NCBI GenBank assembly: GCA_029168955.1
Contig: JAPDOI010000716.1
Coordinates: 236,869 to 300,868, forward strand
Length of the DNA: 64,000 nucleotides
Direction of reading: 5' to 3'
From: Aplectana chamaeleonis
Lineage: Eukaryota > Nematoda > Chromadorea > Rhabditida > Cosmocercidae
Shown here: in pieces, positions 8,481 to 19,622 of the stretch
Layout of the letters: every line of letters begins with the position of its first letter
How positions within the stretch are numbered: the first letter of the stretch is position 1
Notes under the pieces: generated by a model
Database searches by the model: none
The model's input: only the letters and a program-made list of their open reading frames with translations
Told to the model about the DNA's origin: nothing
Position numbers and translations under genes: made by a program

Positions 8481-10688
8481 TTTTTCCTGCGTCGGCGCAC
8501 TCACAGTTGGGTCTAACACACTTTCCCCGGCGCTTCACGCATTCTCAGTTGGGTACAACACACCTTACCCGGCGCTCGGCGCACTCCCAGTAGGGTGCCG
8601 TGCACTTATTCCGGCGCTCGGCGCACTCCCAGTTGGATCCAACACACTTTTCTCGGCGCACACCCGGATGGGTCCAACACACTTTTCTCGGCGCTCGACG
8701 CACTCCCAGTTGGGTCCAACACACTTTTTTCGTCACTCGCCGCACTCCTAGTTAGGTCCAGTGCACTTTTCCCGGCGTTCGGCGCACTCCCAGTTGGGTC
8801 CAACACACTTTTCTCGGCGCACGGCGCACTCCCAGTTGGGTCCAACACACTTTTTTTGGCGCTCGGCGCGCTCCCAGTAGGGTCCAACACACTTTTCCCG
8901 GCGCTCGGCGCACTCCCAGTTGGGTCCAACGCAATTTTCTCGGCGCTCGGCGCGCTCCCAGTTGGGTCCAACACACTTTTCTCGGCGCTCGGCGCACAAC
9001 TGGTTGAGTCCAAAAAACTTTTCCCGGCGCTCGGCGCACTCCCAGTTGGGTCCAATACACTTTTCTCGGCGCTCGGCGCACTCCTAGTTGGGTCCAACAC
9101 ACTTTTCCCGGCGCTCGGCGCACTCCCATTTGGGTCCAACACACTTTTCTTGGCGCTCGGCGCACTCCTGGTTGGGTCCAAAAAACTTTTCCTGGCGCTT
9201 GGCGCACTCCCAGTTAGGTCCAACACACTTTTCTCGGCGCTCGGCGCACTCCTAGTTGGGTTCAACACATTTTTCTCGGCGCTCGGCGCACTCCCAGTTG
9301 GGTCCAACACACTTTTCTCGGCGCTCGGCGCACTCCTGGTTGGGTCCAAAAAACTTTTCCCGGCGCTTGGCGCACTCCCAGTTAGGTCCAACACATCTTT
9401 CTCGGCGCTCGGCGCACTCCTAGCTGGGTCCAACACACTTTTCCCGGCGCTCGGCGCACTCCCAGTTGGGTCCAACACACTTTTCTCGGTCCTAGTTGAG
9501 TCCAACACACTTTTCCCGGCGCTCGGGCACTCCCAGTTGGGTCCAACACACTTTTCTCGACGCTCGGCGCACTCCTAGTTGGGTCCAACACAATTTCCCG
9601 GCGCTCGGCGCACTCCCAGTTGGGTCCAACGCACTTTTCTCGGCGCTCGGCGCACTCCTGGTTGGGTCCAAAAAACTTTTCCCGGCGCTTGGCGCACTCC
9701 CAGTTAGGTCCAACACACTTTTCTCGGCGCTCGGCGCACTCCTAGTTGGGTCCAACACACTTTTCCCGACGCTCGGCGCGCGCACTCCCAGTTGGGTCCA
9801 ACACACTTTTCTCGGCGCTCGGCGCACTCCTAGCTGGGTCCAACACACTTTTCCCGGCGCTCGGCGCACTCCCAGTTGGGTCCAACACACTTTTCTCGGT
9901 CCTAGTTGGGTCCAACACAATTTTCCCGGCGCTCGGCGCACTCCCAGTTGGGTCCAACACACTTTTGTCGGCGCTCGGCGCACTCCTGGTTGGGTCCAAA
10001 AAACTTTTCCCGGCGCTTGGTGCACTCCCAGTTAGGTCTAACACACTTTTCTCGGCGCTCGGCGCACTCCTGGTTGGGTCCAAAAAACTTTTCCCGGCGC
10101 TTGGTGCACTCCCAGTTAGGTCTAACACACTTTTCTCGGCGCTCGGCGCACTCCTGGTTGGGTCCAAAAAACTTTTCCCGGCGCTCGGCGCACTCCTAGT
10201 TGGGTCCAACACACTTTTCCCGACGCTCGGCGCGCGCACTCCCAGTTGGGTCCAACACACTTTTCTCGGCGCTCGGCGCACTCCTAGCTGGGTCCAACAC
10301 ACTTTTCCCGGCGCTCGGCGCACTCCCAGTTGGGTCCAACACACTTTTCTCGGTCCTAGTTGAGTCCAACACACTTTTCCCGGCGCTCGGCGCACTCCCA
10401 GTTGGGTCCAACACACTTTTCTCGGCGCTCGGCGCACTCCTAGTTGGGTCCAACACAATTTTCCCGGCGCTCGGCGCACTCCCAGTTGGGTCCAACACAC
10501 TTTTCTCGGCGCTCGGCGCACTCCTGGTTGGGTCCAAAAAACTTTTCCCGGCGCTTGGCGCACTCCCAGTTAGGTCCAACACACTTTTCTCGGCGCTCGG
10601 CGCACTCCTAGTTGGGTCCAACACACTTTTCCCGACGCTCGGCGCGCGCACTCCCAGTTGGGTCCAACACACTTTTCTCGGCGCTCGG
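8480..10688 (-). repeat. 42-bp minisatellite family B
   Basis: Minus-strand unit: GTGTTGGACCCAACTGGGAG plus T then GCGCCGAGCGCCGAGAAAAG plus T, about 52 units by length. A truncated unit (TTTTCTCGGTCCTAGTTG) recurs near 9,480, 9,890 and 10,350, and an expanded GCGCGCGCACTCCC unit near 9,776, 10,230 and 10,640, showing higher-order repetition of about 400-460 bp. Confidence 0.95.
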
Positions 10689-11285
10689 GTCCGGCGCACT
10701 CTACCTTGGGTCCCGCACGCTTTCTACGGCGTCCTGTGCACTTCCACTTGGGTCCCGCACACTTTCTAGGTGCCCTCCGCACTTCCACTTGGGTCCAGCA
10801 CACTTCCTTCGGCCTCTTGCGCATTTCCACTTGAGTCCCGCACACTTTCTACGGCGTCCTACGCACTTTCACTTGGGTCCTGCACACTTTCTACGGTGTC
10901 CGGCGCACTCTACCTTGGGTCCCGCACGCTTTCTACGGCGTCCGGCGCACTCTACCTTGGGTCCCGCGCACTCTCTACGGCGTCCTGCGCACTTCCACTT
11001 GGGTCCCGCACACTTTCTTCGGTGTCCGGCGCACTCGCATTTGGGTCCCACCAACTTTCTACGGCGCCCTGCGCACTTCCACTCGGGTCCCGCACACTTT
11101 CTACGGCGTCCTGCGCACTCCCACTTAGGTCCTGCACACTTTCTACGACGTCCGGCGCACTCTACCTTGGGTCCCGCACGCTTTCTACGGCGTCCTGCGC
11201 ACTTCCACTTGTGTCCCGCACACTTTCTTCGGTGTCCGGCGCAATCGCATTTGGGTCCCACAAATTTTCTACGGCGTTCTGCGCG
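10689..11285 (-). repeat. 42-bp minisatellite family C (copy 1)
   Basis: Units alternate between TCCACTTGGGTCCCGCACAC and CTACCTTGGGTCCCGCACGC on plus, followed by TTTCTACGGCGTCCTGCGCA. It adjoins family B with no spacer at 10,688. The second copy is at 31,890-32,770. Confidence 0.95.
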
Positions 11286-11367
11286 CTCTTGAGCCCGTAC
11301 CCGTAAGGTAGCCCGTCTTGAAAGTCAAGCCGAATAAACGGTCAAACAAACACACAGAGAAACGCAC
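11286..11367. repeat. conserved linker between array C and TACA microsatellite
   Basis: Sequence from GAGCCCGTACCCGTAAGG to AACAAACACACAGAG is nearly identical at 32,771-32,861, where it has the same neighbours. Confidence 0.8.
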
Positions 11368-11940
11368 ACATACATACATACATACATACATACATACATA
11401 CATACATACATACATACATACATACATACATACATAGATACATACATACATACATACATACATACATACATACATACATACATACATACATGCATACATA
11501 CATACATACATACATACATACATACATACATACATACATACATACATACATACATACATACATACATACATACATACATACATACATACATACATACATA
11601 CATACATACATACATACATACATACATACATACATACATACATACATACATACATACATACATACATAAGCATACATACATACATACATACATACATACA
11701 TACATACATACATACATACATACATACATACATACATACATACATACATACATACATAAGCATACATACATACATTACATACATACATTACATACATACA
11801 TTACATACATACATACATACATACATATACATACATACATACATTACATTATTATTACATACATACATACATTACATTACATTACATACATACATACATA
11901 CATACATACATTACATACATACATACATTACATACATACA

Positions 11941-11971
<31 letters not shown>

Positions 11972-12084
11972 CATTAACATACATACATTACACATACATA
12001 CATACATACATACATACATTACATACATGTACATACATACATACATACATACATACATACATTACATACATACATTACATATTA

Positions 12085-12115
<31 letters not shown>

Positions 12116-12254
12116 CATACATACATTACATACATTACATACATTACATTATTATTACATACATTACATACATACATTACATACATACATTACATACATA
12201 CATACATACATTACATACATACATACATACATTACATTAAGATACATACATACA

Positions 12255-12285
<31 letters not shown>

Positions 12286-12662
12286 CATACATGCATATTA
12301 CATACATATATATATACATACATATATACATACATACATACATACATACATACATACATACATACATACATACATACATACATACATACATACATACATA
12401 CATACATACATACATACATACATACATACATACATACATACATACATACATACATACATACATACATACATACATACATACATACATACATACATACATA
12501 CATACATACATACATACATACATACATACATACATGCATACATACATACATACATACATACATACATACATACATACATACATACATACATACATGCATA
12601 CATACATACATACATACATACATACATACATACATACATACATACATACATACATACATACA

Positions 12663-12690
<28 letters not shown>
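11367..12690. repeat. TACA tetranucleotide microsatellite, 1.3 kb
   Basis: Nearly pure (CATA)n with a central segment (about 11,770-12,310) carrying TTACA and ATTATTACA interruptions. The short counterpart is at 32,862-33,018. Confidence 0.98.
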
Positions 12691-12691
<1 letters not shown>

Positions 12692-12693
<2 letters not shown>

Positions 12694-12853
12694 CCTTCAT
12701 TTCCATGCTACTCGCAGTCGTATTATCACAATCGTGGATGCGAAGCGGTTGTTTTTCGAAAAATTCAACCATGAAAATGATGATATCACTGTAAAAACCG
12801 CACCACTTCTATGATAGTGATATAGAAAAGTGCGAGTAGCGGGGAAATGAAGG
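12692..12853. mobile_element. TA-flanked MITE in the microsatellite
   Basis: Terminal repeats TCCTTCATTTCC and its complement (GGAAATGAAGGC) with TA outside both. It shares GCGAAGCGGTTGTTTTTCGA with the MITE inside promoter modules at 41-50 kb, so it is the same family. Confidence 0.7.
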
Positions 12854-12910
12854 CTACATACATACGTACATACATACACACGCACACATAAATTTACCAA
12901 AATATATAGT

Positions 12911-12984
12911 AGGATGATTGATAGCAGTATCAGGCATCTTTATCAGAGTTTTTCATCATTTCTATGAGCAGATCTTGGGTGGCC
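12911..12984. mobile_element. fragment of a TIR element (GGCCACCCAAGATTT family)
   Basis: Matches the reverse complement of 52,312-52,385 (CTCATAGAAATGCTGAAAAA region). Only one end is present. Confidence 0.5.
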
Positions 12985-13063
12985 CCATTCGGAACAAGAA
13001 CGATAGTTAAGTGCGCCAGAAAAGGGCTATCGTAATCCTTATACTTAAAGCAGTTATGTCCCG

Positions 13064-13064
13064 A

Positions 13065-13094
<30 letters not shown>
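13064..13094. repeat. GT dinucleotide repeat
   Basis: About 15 GT units, flanked by CCCGAT and ATGTGTGTGCATG. Longer versions are at 55,092-55,127 (as CA) and 57,129-57,186. Confidence 0.95.
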
Positions 13095-13098
<4 letters not shown>

Positions 13099-13319
13099 TG
13101 CATGTGTCCCCGATATCTTTGGAATGGCCGATCAAAACTTGTATGAAATGGTACCAACATTTAGGTGGGTGCGACATTTATCGATTACCAAAAAATCAGC
13201 CCGACTCACCTCTTACGTGCCTCGGGCCAACCGAGTTTGTCCGTGGAGCGCACTTTTGGCCGTGGGTCATGATAACTTCTGCGAGTCGTCTAGCGATGCA
13301 AAAAATGCAGGGCGTCATA

Positions 13320-14795
13320 AAAGGTGTGCAGGACCCCAGTGAGGGTGTGCAAGACGTCATAGTAAGTGTGCAGGACCCTAATCGGAGTGTGCAGGACGTC
13401 ATAAAAAGTGCGCAGGTCCAAAGTAGGAATGTGCAGGACCCCAGCGGAAGTGTGCAGGACGTCATAGAAAGTGTGCAGGACCCCAGTGGGAGTGTTCAGG
13501 GCGTCATAGAAAGTGTGCAGGACCCTAATCGGAGTGTGCAGGACGTCATAGAAAGTGCGCAGGTCCTAAGTAGGAATGTGCAGGACCCCAGCGGAAGTGT
13601 GCAGGACGTCATAGAAAGTGTGCAGGACCTCAGTGGGAGTGTGCAGGGCGTCATAGAAAGTGTGCAGGACCATAATCGGAGTGTGCAGGACGTCATAGAA
13701 AGTGCGCAGGTCCTACGTAGGAATGTGCAGGACCCCAGTGGGAGTGTGCAGGGCGTCATAGAAAGTGTGCAGGACCTCAGTGGGAGTGTTCAGGGCGTCA
13801 TAGAAAGTGTGCAGGACCCTAATCGAAGTGTGCAGGACGTCATAGAAAGTGCGCAGGTCCTAAGTAGGAATGTGCAGGACCCCAGTGGGAGTGTTCAGGG
13901 CGTCATAGAAAGTGTGCAGGACCCTAATCGAAGTGTGCAGGACGTCATAGAAAGTGCGCAGGTCCTAAGTAGGAATGTGCAGGACCCCAGTGGGAGTGTG
14001 CAGGACGTCATAGAAAGTGTTGCAGGACCTCAGTGGGAGTGTGCAGGGCGTCATAGAAAGTGGGCAGGACCCTAATCGGGTGTGCAGGACGTCATAGAAA
14101 GTGCGCAGGTCCTAAGTAGGAATGTGCAGGACCCCAGCGGAAGTGTGCAGGACGTCATAGAAAGTGTGCAGGACCTCAGTGGGAGTGTGCAGGGCGTCAT
14201 AGAAAGTGTGCAGGACCCTAATTGGAGTGTGCAGGACGTCATAGAAAGTGCGCAGGTCCTAAGTAGGAATGTGCAGGACCCCAGCGGAAGTGTGCAGGAC
14301 GTCATAGAAAGTGTGCAGGACCTCAGTGGGAGTGTGCAGGGCGTCATAGAAAGTGTGCAGGACCCTAATTGGAGTGTGCAGGACGTCATAGAAAGTGCGC
14401 AGGTCCTAAGTAGGAATGTGCAGGACCCCAGTGGGAGTGTGCAGGACGTCATAGAAAGTGTGCAGGACCTCAGCGGGAGTGTGCAGGGCGTCATAGAAAG
14501 TGTGCAGGACGTCATAGAAAGTGCGCAGGTCCTAAGTAGGGATGTGAAGGACCCCAACGGAAGTGTGCAGCACGTCATAGAAAGTGTGCAGGACCCAAAT
14601 GGTAGCGTGGAGGGCGTCATAGAAAATGTGAAGAACCCAACGGGAGTGTGCAGGACGTCATAGAGAGTGCGCAGGTCCCCAGTTGGAGTGTGCAGGGCGT
14701 CGTAGAAAATGCACAGGTCCCGAGTGGGAGTGTGCAGGTCATCGAAAGTTAGCAGGACCGCAGTGGGAGTGTGCAGGACGTCACCAAGAGTGTAG
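13320..14795 (+). repeat. 42-bp minisatellite family D (copy 1)
   Basis: Two clear 21-bp halves: GTGCAGGACCCCAGTGGGAG plus T and GTGCAGGACGTCATAGAAAG plus T. A third half type, GCGCAGGTCCTAAGTAGGAA plus T, gives a higher-order cycle of 126 bp. The right edge (14,640-14,795) decays. Frames such as QDVIESVQDPSGSV come from the period. Confidence 0.95.
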
Positions 14796-15105
14796 AATTT
14801 GAAAAAAGGTTTTTCAATTTTTAATGCTGAATCTTAACCTTTTGTGGAGAGGAAATAGATAGGAAAATATGAATCTTGAGAAGCGTGGGACGCGTTCTGA
14901 GATTGGCGCAGAAACCCTGCGACATTTTTTTCCAGTTTTAGGATACAAGCAGCAGCTTCACTTCCGCACCTTCTCTGTTCGCCACTCATTGCAAACTGCT
15001 CAGTCATTTCGAATCCCTAACTTCCAAAAACCAGTTTTATATATGTTGCAAGTCTGAGCTTATCAAAATCTGCACCACAAAAACATAAACAACCACCTAC
15101 TAATT

Positions 15106-15441
15106 TCATTCATTGAGAACAAGGGCATGATGTTGGTCAACTAGGGAAACATCATATAATATGAGAATGCGTTTTTCCTTATCATGATAGAGACGGTAAA
15201 GCGAGAATAATCTCTTGTGAACTTTACAAATTGGAAGAAAGGGCAGTGGGTAGCGACGTAAGGGAAGGAAGTACAGAAGGGGTTCTGAATTTTGTGCCGG
15301 TAGCAACCGACGATTTACCGCTGGCTTCTTATGTTTTGCTTTATGATCCCACATTTTGATATACCCACGGCCTGCTGTAAATGTACGGCACCTTGCTCTG
15401 CTCAGGAGAGTACTTTCGGGTAGGCGGAAGTCAGTCACCAC
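15106..15441 (-). CDS. recurrent 111-codon ORF of the array-D composite (hypothetical)
   Basis: Minus strand, open for 111 codons; basic, with a hydrophobic Pro/Leu/Phe segment (EPLLYFLPLRRYPLPFLP) and a C-terminal RILILYDVSL. No family recognised. It begins at GTG with a stop shortly upstream; the first in-frame ATG is the M of KMWDH, leaving about 78 residues. Copies lie at 52,751, 55,605 and 61,722. Preservation of the frame in separated copies is the main argument for coding; lack of an ATG in the 52.7-kb copy is the main argument against. It may be an exon or non-coding. Confidence 0.25.
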   Translation of the reverse strand: MVTDFRLPESTLLSRARCRTFTAGRGYIKMWDHKAKHKKPAVNRRLLPAQNSEPLLYFLPLRRYPLPFLPICKVHKRLFSLYRLYHDKEKRILILYDVSLVDQHHALVLNE

Positions 15442-15525
15442 CGTTCTAACAAACTAATCCGTCTCAGGTAGTTGGCTCATGCAAAAGTTTCTGTGAGCGA
15501 AAACTTCGCTAGGTCTCGCTAGTCT

Positions 15526-15812
15526 TAGAAATAATGTGATTCGGCTCTCGTAAACAAATTTGATAATACCCAATTGATCAAGGGTAAAGTATAAAAGAAG
15601 TCGAGAGCGGTGTGTCTTGATTCACACACAGTCCCTATCCAGAGGTCAGCAGTTGAGAATCTGCCTGGACCTGGACTACAAAGCAGGAAAACAGCAGTAA
15701 AGGTGGGGAAGATGTAGCGAGATCGGAGTAAGAACTTTTAGAGCCAACTCGAGTGATTTTAAGGTAGCTATGCTCTGGCGCACTTAACTATTGTTCTTGT
15801 TGATTCGGAGGC
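15526..15812 (+). promoter_or_regulatory. family-2 promoter module
   Basis: TATAAAAG at 15,590-15,597 and TGATTC initiator with A at 15,620, exactly 30 bp apart. Between and after lie AGAGCGGT and TTCACACACAG, close to the corresponding parts of family 1. It points towards 15,812 and away from the ORF at 15,106-15,441. Confidence 0.7.
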
Positions 15813-15863
15813 ATGGCTTGCATACGGTGTCCTGAACATTAAGCTGAGGTCATGCGCACGTCC

Positions 15864-16829
15864 CTTGATTGATTGATTTATTACACGGTAGAACCGTGTC
15901 AGAGACAACAACAGAAATAAATACTCAAACCGCAATTAAGAGACTAAACGCACTAAAGTCAGTCGAACAACAATAGACAAATGGACCAACTGACTATTAG
16001 GCATACACCGGCACTATGAAGAAAAGAGATCTTACAAACATTACTCCTGGGACAACAGATAACTCTCAAGTGTCTTTTTGAATTCACTGAGTTTCCCCAC
16101 TACAAAACCTGACCGAAGTAGTTTATTGAATTCAGACCCCGCCCTATTGACAAAGAAGTACTGTCGTACATTCCGCCTGGCCCCAACGATGCCCAATTTC
16201 ACCGGTGCTCCCCTAATGGTTGATGGTCCAAGGTTAAACAGCCGGCTAGCCTTGATACCAGCACTCCCATGAATGATCTTATACATCATTAGCATATCAA
16301 ATCTTCTTCTCCTGTGCTCTAGAGTGGTTAGGCCCAATTTAGCGTTCCTGGTGACATGACACACGTTACCATCAGTCTGAAACCACGATGTCCTGAAGAA
16401 AACTCTACGTGTAAAAGTATTCTGGACTCTCTCAAGCGCGTCGATGGATCCTTTTTTGTATGGATTAAAAACTACCGTACCATACTCCATAAGTGGACGT
16501 TCGTACGTTTTATACACCTCGGTCAGCACGTTTGCATTAGTAGTTGATAGTGCTCGAAACGCGCTGTGCATCATCCTATTGGCCGTGGACGCGACCTGGA
16601 GGCAGTGATCATCGAAATTAAGATCATCCTTGATAAGAATATCAAGGTCCTTAATCTCGCTGACCTCGCACAACTGCAAACCGTCGATAGTATAGAAGCC
16701 AAAAACTCGCCTCTTACCAAGCTTCATCACCTTAGCCTTTTCGCTGGAAAGCGGCAATTTCCATCCATTTGACCATTTGGCTACATCATCAAGAGCTTTT
16801 TGCAAATACTCCGAGTCTTCCATTGTCAA
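15864..16829 (-). mobile_element. second CR1/L2-like LINE, 3' end
   Basis: Minus strand: reverse transcriptase C-terminal ORF (16,829-16,041), about 140-bp untranslated region, a stem ACACGGT / ACCGTGT with TCT loop (15,889-15,905), AATAAA and a short (ATCA)n tail. The upstream end stops where the hairpin element begins at AATT (16,830). The tail joins sequence that elsewhere reads GACATCAAGGGACG. Confidence 0.85.
16041..16829 (-). pseudogene. LINE reverse transcriptase, C-terminal domain (5'-truncated)
   Basis: Minus strand, 262 codons open. It starts just after where YADD would be (EDSEYLQKALDDVAKW) and includes KVMKLGKRR, VYKTYERPLMEYGTVVFNP, LERVQNTFTRRVF, LGLTTLEHRRRRFDMLMMYK and the C-terminal LSEFKKTLESYL. 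These are conserved blocks of the thumb and C-terminal region of CR1/L2-type LINEs. The catalytic palm is missing. The open frame is undisturbed, so the insertion is younger than the LINE at 590-8,280. Confidence 0.85.
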
Positions 16830-17037
16830 AATTGTGGTGCGCGCGAAGTGCCCACCAGGATTTGGCTTTGATCTCTTCCCGCGCGGATGCCCTACAATGA
16901 GATCACCTATTCATACCGTCACCAGAGGTATGAGCTGTACACCATCCGATGCGCTGCAAGAAATGACATATGTGTGCAACTTTTCATTCCAGTTGGTCCC
17001 CGCTTTCTAAAGTTATGACCTCTCAAATTACGCAAAA

Positions 17038-17880
17038 ACGTTCTCCACCTCCGCCTCCGCCTCCGCCTCCGCCTCCGCCTCCGCCTCCGCCTCCGCCTCC
17101 GCCTCCGCCTCCGCCTCCGCCTCCGCCTCCGCCTCCGCCTCCGCCTCCGCCTCCGCCTCCGCCTCCGCTTCCGCTTCCGCCTGACTCGCTCCGCTTCCGA
17201 CTCCGACTCCGACTCCCCGACTCCGACTCCGACTCCGCCTCCGCCTCCGACCTCTCTCCGCTCTCCGACCTGCCTCCGCCTCCGCCTCCGCCTCCGCCTC
17301 CGCCTCCGCCTCCGCCTCCGCCTCCGCCTCCGCCTCCGCCTCCGCCTCCGCCTCCGCCTCCGCCTCCGCCTCCGCCTCCGCCTCCGCCTCCGCCTCCGCC
17401 TCCGCCTCCGCCTCCGCCTCCGCCTCCGCCTCCGCCTCCGCCTCCGCCTCCGCCTCCGCCTCCGCCTCCGCTCTCCGCCTCCGCCTCCGCCTCCGCCTCC
17501 GCCTCCGCCTCCGCCTCCGCCTCCGCCTCCGCCTCCGCCTCCGCCTCCGCCTCCGCCTCCGCCTCCGCCTCCGCCTCCGCCTCCGCCTCCCGCCTCCGCC
17601 TCCGCCTCCGCCTCCGCCTCCGCCTCCGCCTCCGCCTCCGCCTCCGCCTCCGCCTCCGCCTCCGCCTCCGCCTCCGCCTCCGCCTCCGCCTCCGCCTCCG
17701 CCTCCGCCTCCGCCTCCGCCTCCGCCTCCGCCTCCGCCTCCGCCTCCGCCTCCGCCTCCGCCTCCGCCTCCGCCTCCGCCTCCGCCTCCGCCTCCGCCTC
17801 CGCCTCCGCCTCCGCCTCCGCCTCCGCCTCCGCCTCCGCATCCGCCTCCGCCTCCGCCTCCCCCTCCCCCTCCACCTCCG
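17038..17880. repeat. CCGCCT hexanucleotide array, about 840 bp
   Basis: Nearly pure CCGCCT with a degenerate island at 17,170-17,280 (CCGACTCCGACT) and two phase shifts (17,469 and 17,590). The reverse strand is GGCGGA repeats. All six frames are open and give Pro, Arg, Gly or Glu-Ala runs, so the long ORFs have no coding value. Confidence 0.98.
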
Positions 17881-18077
17881 TCCGTCGAAAACCATTTTTT
17901 TAGAAGGCGTGGACCAAATCGCTCGAAAATTTGTGACTAGAGGTAATCGGCCACTGGAATGACGAAAATAATTGTCAGAACTCACCATAAAGACTTCTGG
18001 GCCCGGAACGGGCGTTTTGAACTCTGAAACCGGCCTTTCAAGATTAGTTTGTGAAAATGGTGGGTTTTTCGCTATCG

Positions 18078-18100
18078 CTCCAGCCGCGAAGCGGCTGGAG
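18078..18100. repeat. GAA-loop hairpin
   Basis: Perfect 10-bp stem CTCCAGCCGC with loop GAA and full complement, followed by GAGGTTTGGTTTTG, the same type of inner sequence as the other hairpins. Confidence 0.85.
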
Positions 18101-18455
18101 AGGTTTGGTTTTGCCTAGGCCTTGTGATCACTTTGATTTTTATAAAATAGTTCATAGAATCTTTGGAACAAAATTTCTGAAGATTTCCTTCTGGATATAA
18201 GCGAAGGGGTCCAGAATACACCTGCTATCCGAATTTCAACAAAATCGGTTCACAAATAACAAAGTTGTGAGCCCGAAAGCTTAAGAAAATTTCATGGTGC
18301 GCGCCGTAGGCCGTGAGCCGTAGGCCGTAGGCCGTCACGCTTTTCAGTTCTCACTGCTGATAGCCACTGCCAATGGTCGAAGGCAATCAACTTGGCAGAC
18401 AGGTAAGTTGGTAGGGGGTGCGTAGGCTGGTAAGTGATCGATTTGTAGGTGAGTG
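18101..18455. other. unassigned sequence left of array F
   Basis: AT-rich, without a convincing ORF. A small tandem of CCGTAGG (18,302-18,335) is the only local repeat. Confidence 0.5.
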
Positions 18456-19418
18456 GGGATTCTGATGGCATCATCGGGACGTCATGAAAAGTGCTTCGGG
18501 CTCCTGATGACGTCATCGTGACGTCGTGAAAAGTGCTTCGGGCTTCTGATGACGTCATCGGGACGTCGTGAAAAGTGCTTCGGGCTCCAAATGACGTCAT
18601 CGGGACATCGTGAAAAGTGCTTCGGGCTCTTGATGGCGTCATCGGGAGATCGTGAGAAATGCTTCGGGCTTCTGATGACGTCATCTGGACATCGCGAAAA
18701 GTGCTTCGGGATTCTGATGACGTCATTGGGACGTCGTGAAAAGTGCTTCGGGCTTCTGATGACGTCATCGGGACGTCGTGAAAAGTGCTTCGGGCTCCTC
18801 ATGACGTCATCGGGACATCGTGAAAAGTGCTTCGGGCTCTTGATGACGTCATCTGGAGATCGTGAAAAATGCTTCGGGTTTCTGATGACGTCATCTGGAC
18901 ATCGCGAAAAGTGCTTCGGGCTTCTGATGACGTCATCGGGACGTCGTCAGAAGTGCTTCGGGCTTATGATGACGTCATCGGGACGTCGTGAAAAGTGCTT
19001 CGGGCTCCTGAGGACGTCATCACGACATCGTCAGAAGTGCTTCGGGCTTCTGATGACGTCATTGGGACGTCGTGAAAAGTGCTTCGGGCTTCTGATGACG
19101 TCATCGGGACGTCGTGAAAAGTGCTTCGGGATTCTGATGACGTCATCGGGACGTCGTGAAAAGTGCTTCGGGCTTCTGATGACGTCATCGGGACGTCTTG
19201 AAAAGTGCTTCGGGCTTCTGATGACGTCATCGGGACGTCGTGAAAAGTGCTTCGGGCTCCTGAGGACGTCATCACGACATCGTCAGAAGTGCTTCGGGCT
19301 TCTGATGACGTTATCGGGACGTCGTGAGAAGTGCTTCGGGCTCCTGATGACGTCATCAGGACGTCGTCAGAAGTGCTTCGGGCTGCTGATTACGCCATCG
19401 GGACGTCTAGAAAAGTGC

Positions 19419-19622
19419 GGGACTATCCTAGACGGGGGGGCACTCAAGATTAAAGTCAGAAATGGAATGAACGACCAATCTGTAACGCTATCAATCGAAG
19501 TATTTCTACAGAACTTCATCAAGAACAATGATTGATAGCAGCATCGAACATCTTTTGTCAGGTCTTCCATTCATTTTCACGAGCGAATCGTGGGTGCCCC
19601 CCTCCCCGTCTATGATAGTCCC
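19419..19622. mobile_element. array-F spacer 1 (TIR element, 8-bp duplication)
   Basis: Termini GGGACTATCCTAGACGG and CCGTCTATGATAGTCCC. AAAAGTGC precedes the left end and AAAAGTGC follows the right end, and this 8-mer is part of the array unit. An 8-bp duplication suits hAT, P or Merlin types. Internal GAAGTATTTCTACAGAACTT links it to other foldbacks in the window. Confidence 0.8.

Larger units (their letters stand above)
13029..15525 (-). mobile_element. array-D composite element, copy 1
   Basis: Plus-strand order: TTAAAGCAGTTATGTCCCGA, GT repeat, about 210 bp single-copy-like sequence, array D, a 300-bp tail with TATATAAAA, a recurrent ORF, then AGCGAAAACTTCGCT stem and CTAGGTCTCGCTAG. 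The same parts in reverse order occur at 52,668-55,145; truncated copies are at 55,530-57,061, 57,106-59,127 and 61,645-64,000. Confidence 0.75.
12985..15862. mobile_element. family-2 TIR promoter element interrupted by the array-D composite
   Basis: Ends carry inverted AACAAGAACGATAGTTAAGT (near 12,992) and ACTTAACTATTGTTCTTGTT (near 15,787). The uninterrupted element is seen at 34,876-35,212 and 38,305-38,660. Here the composite with GT repeat, array D and the recurrent ORF (13,029-15,525) lies inside it. The outermost 50 bp (15,812-15,862) match the edge of array E at 34,815-34,876. Confidence 0.65.
16830..18100 (+). mobile_element. GAA-hairpin element with expanded CCGCCT tract
   Basis: Begins AATTGTGGTG, then a mutated hairpin (16,835-16,857, loop GAA) and GATTTGGCTTTGATC. 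Body matches 30,807-31,250, including GGTCCCCGCTTTCTAAAGTT and AAGGCGTGGACCAAATCGCT. Ends near GGTTTTTCGCTATCGCTCC and the hairpin at 18,078-18,100. No ORF of a transposase type. Confidence 0.7.

Noticed and set aside
11269..12794. ORFs reading MYVC or IHTY repeats
   Set aside because: TACA microsatellite translation.
16919..17988. ORFs of over 300 codons encoding Pro, Arg, Gly or Glu-Ala runs
   Set aside because: Pure CCGCCT repeat read in different frames.
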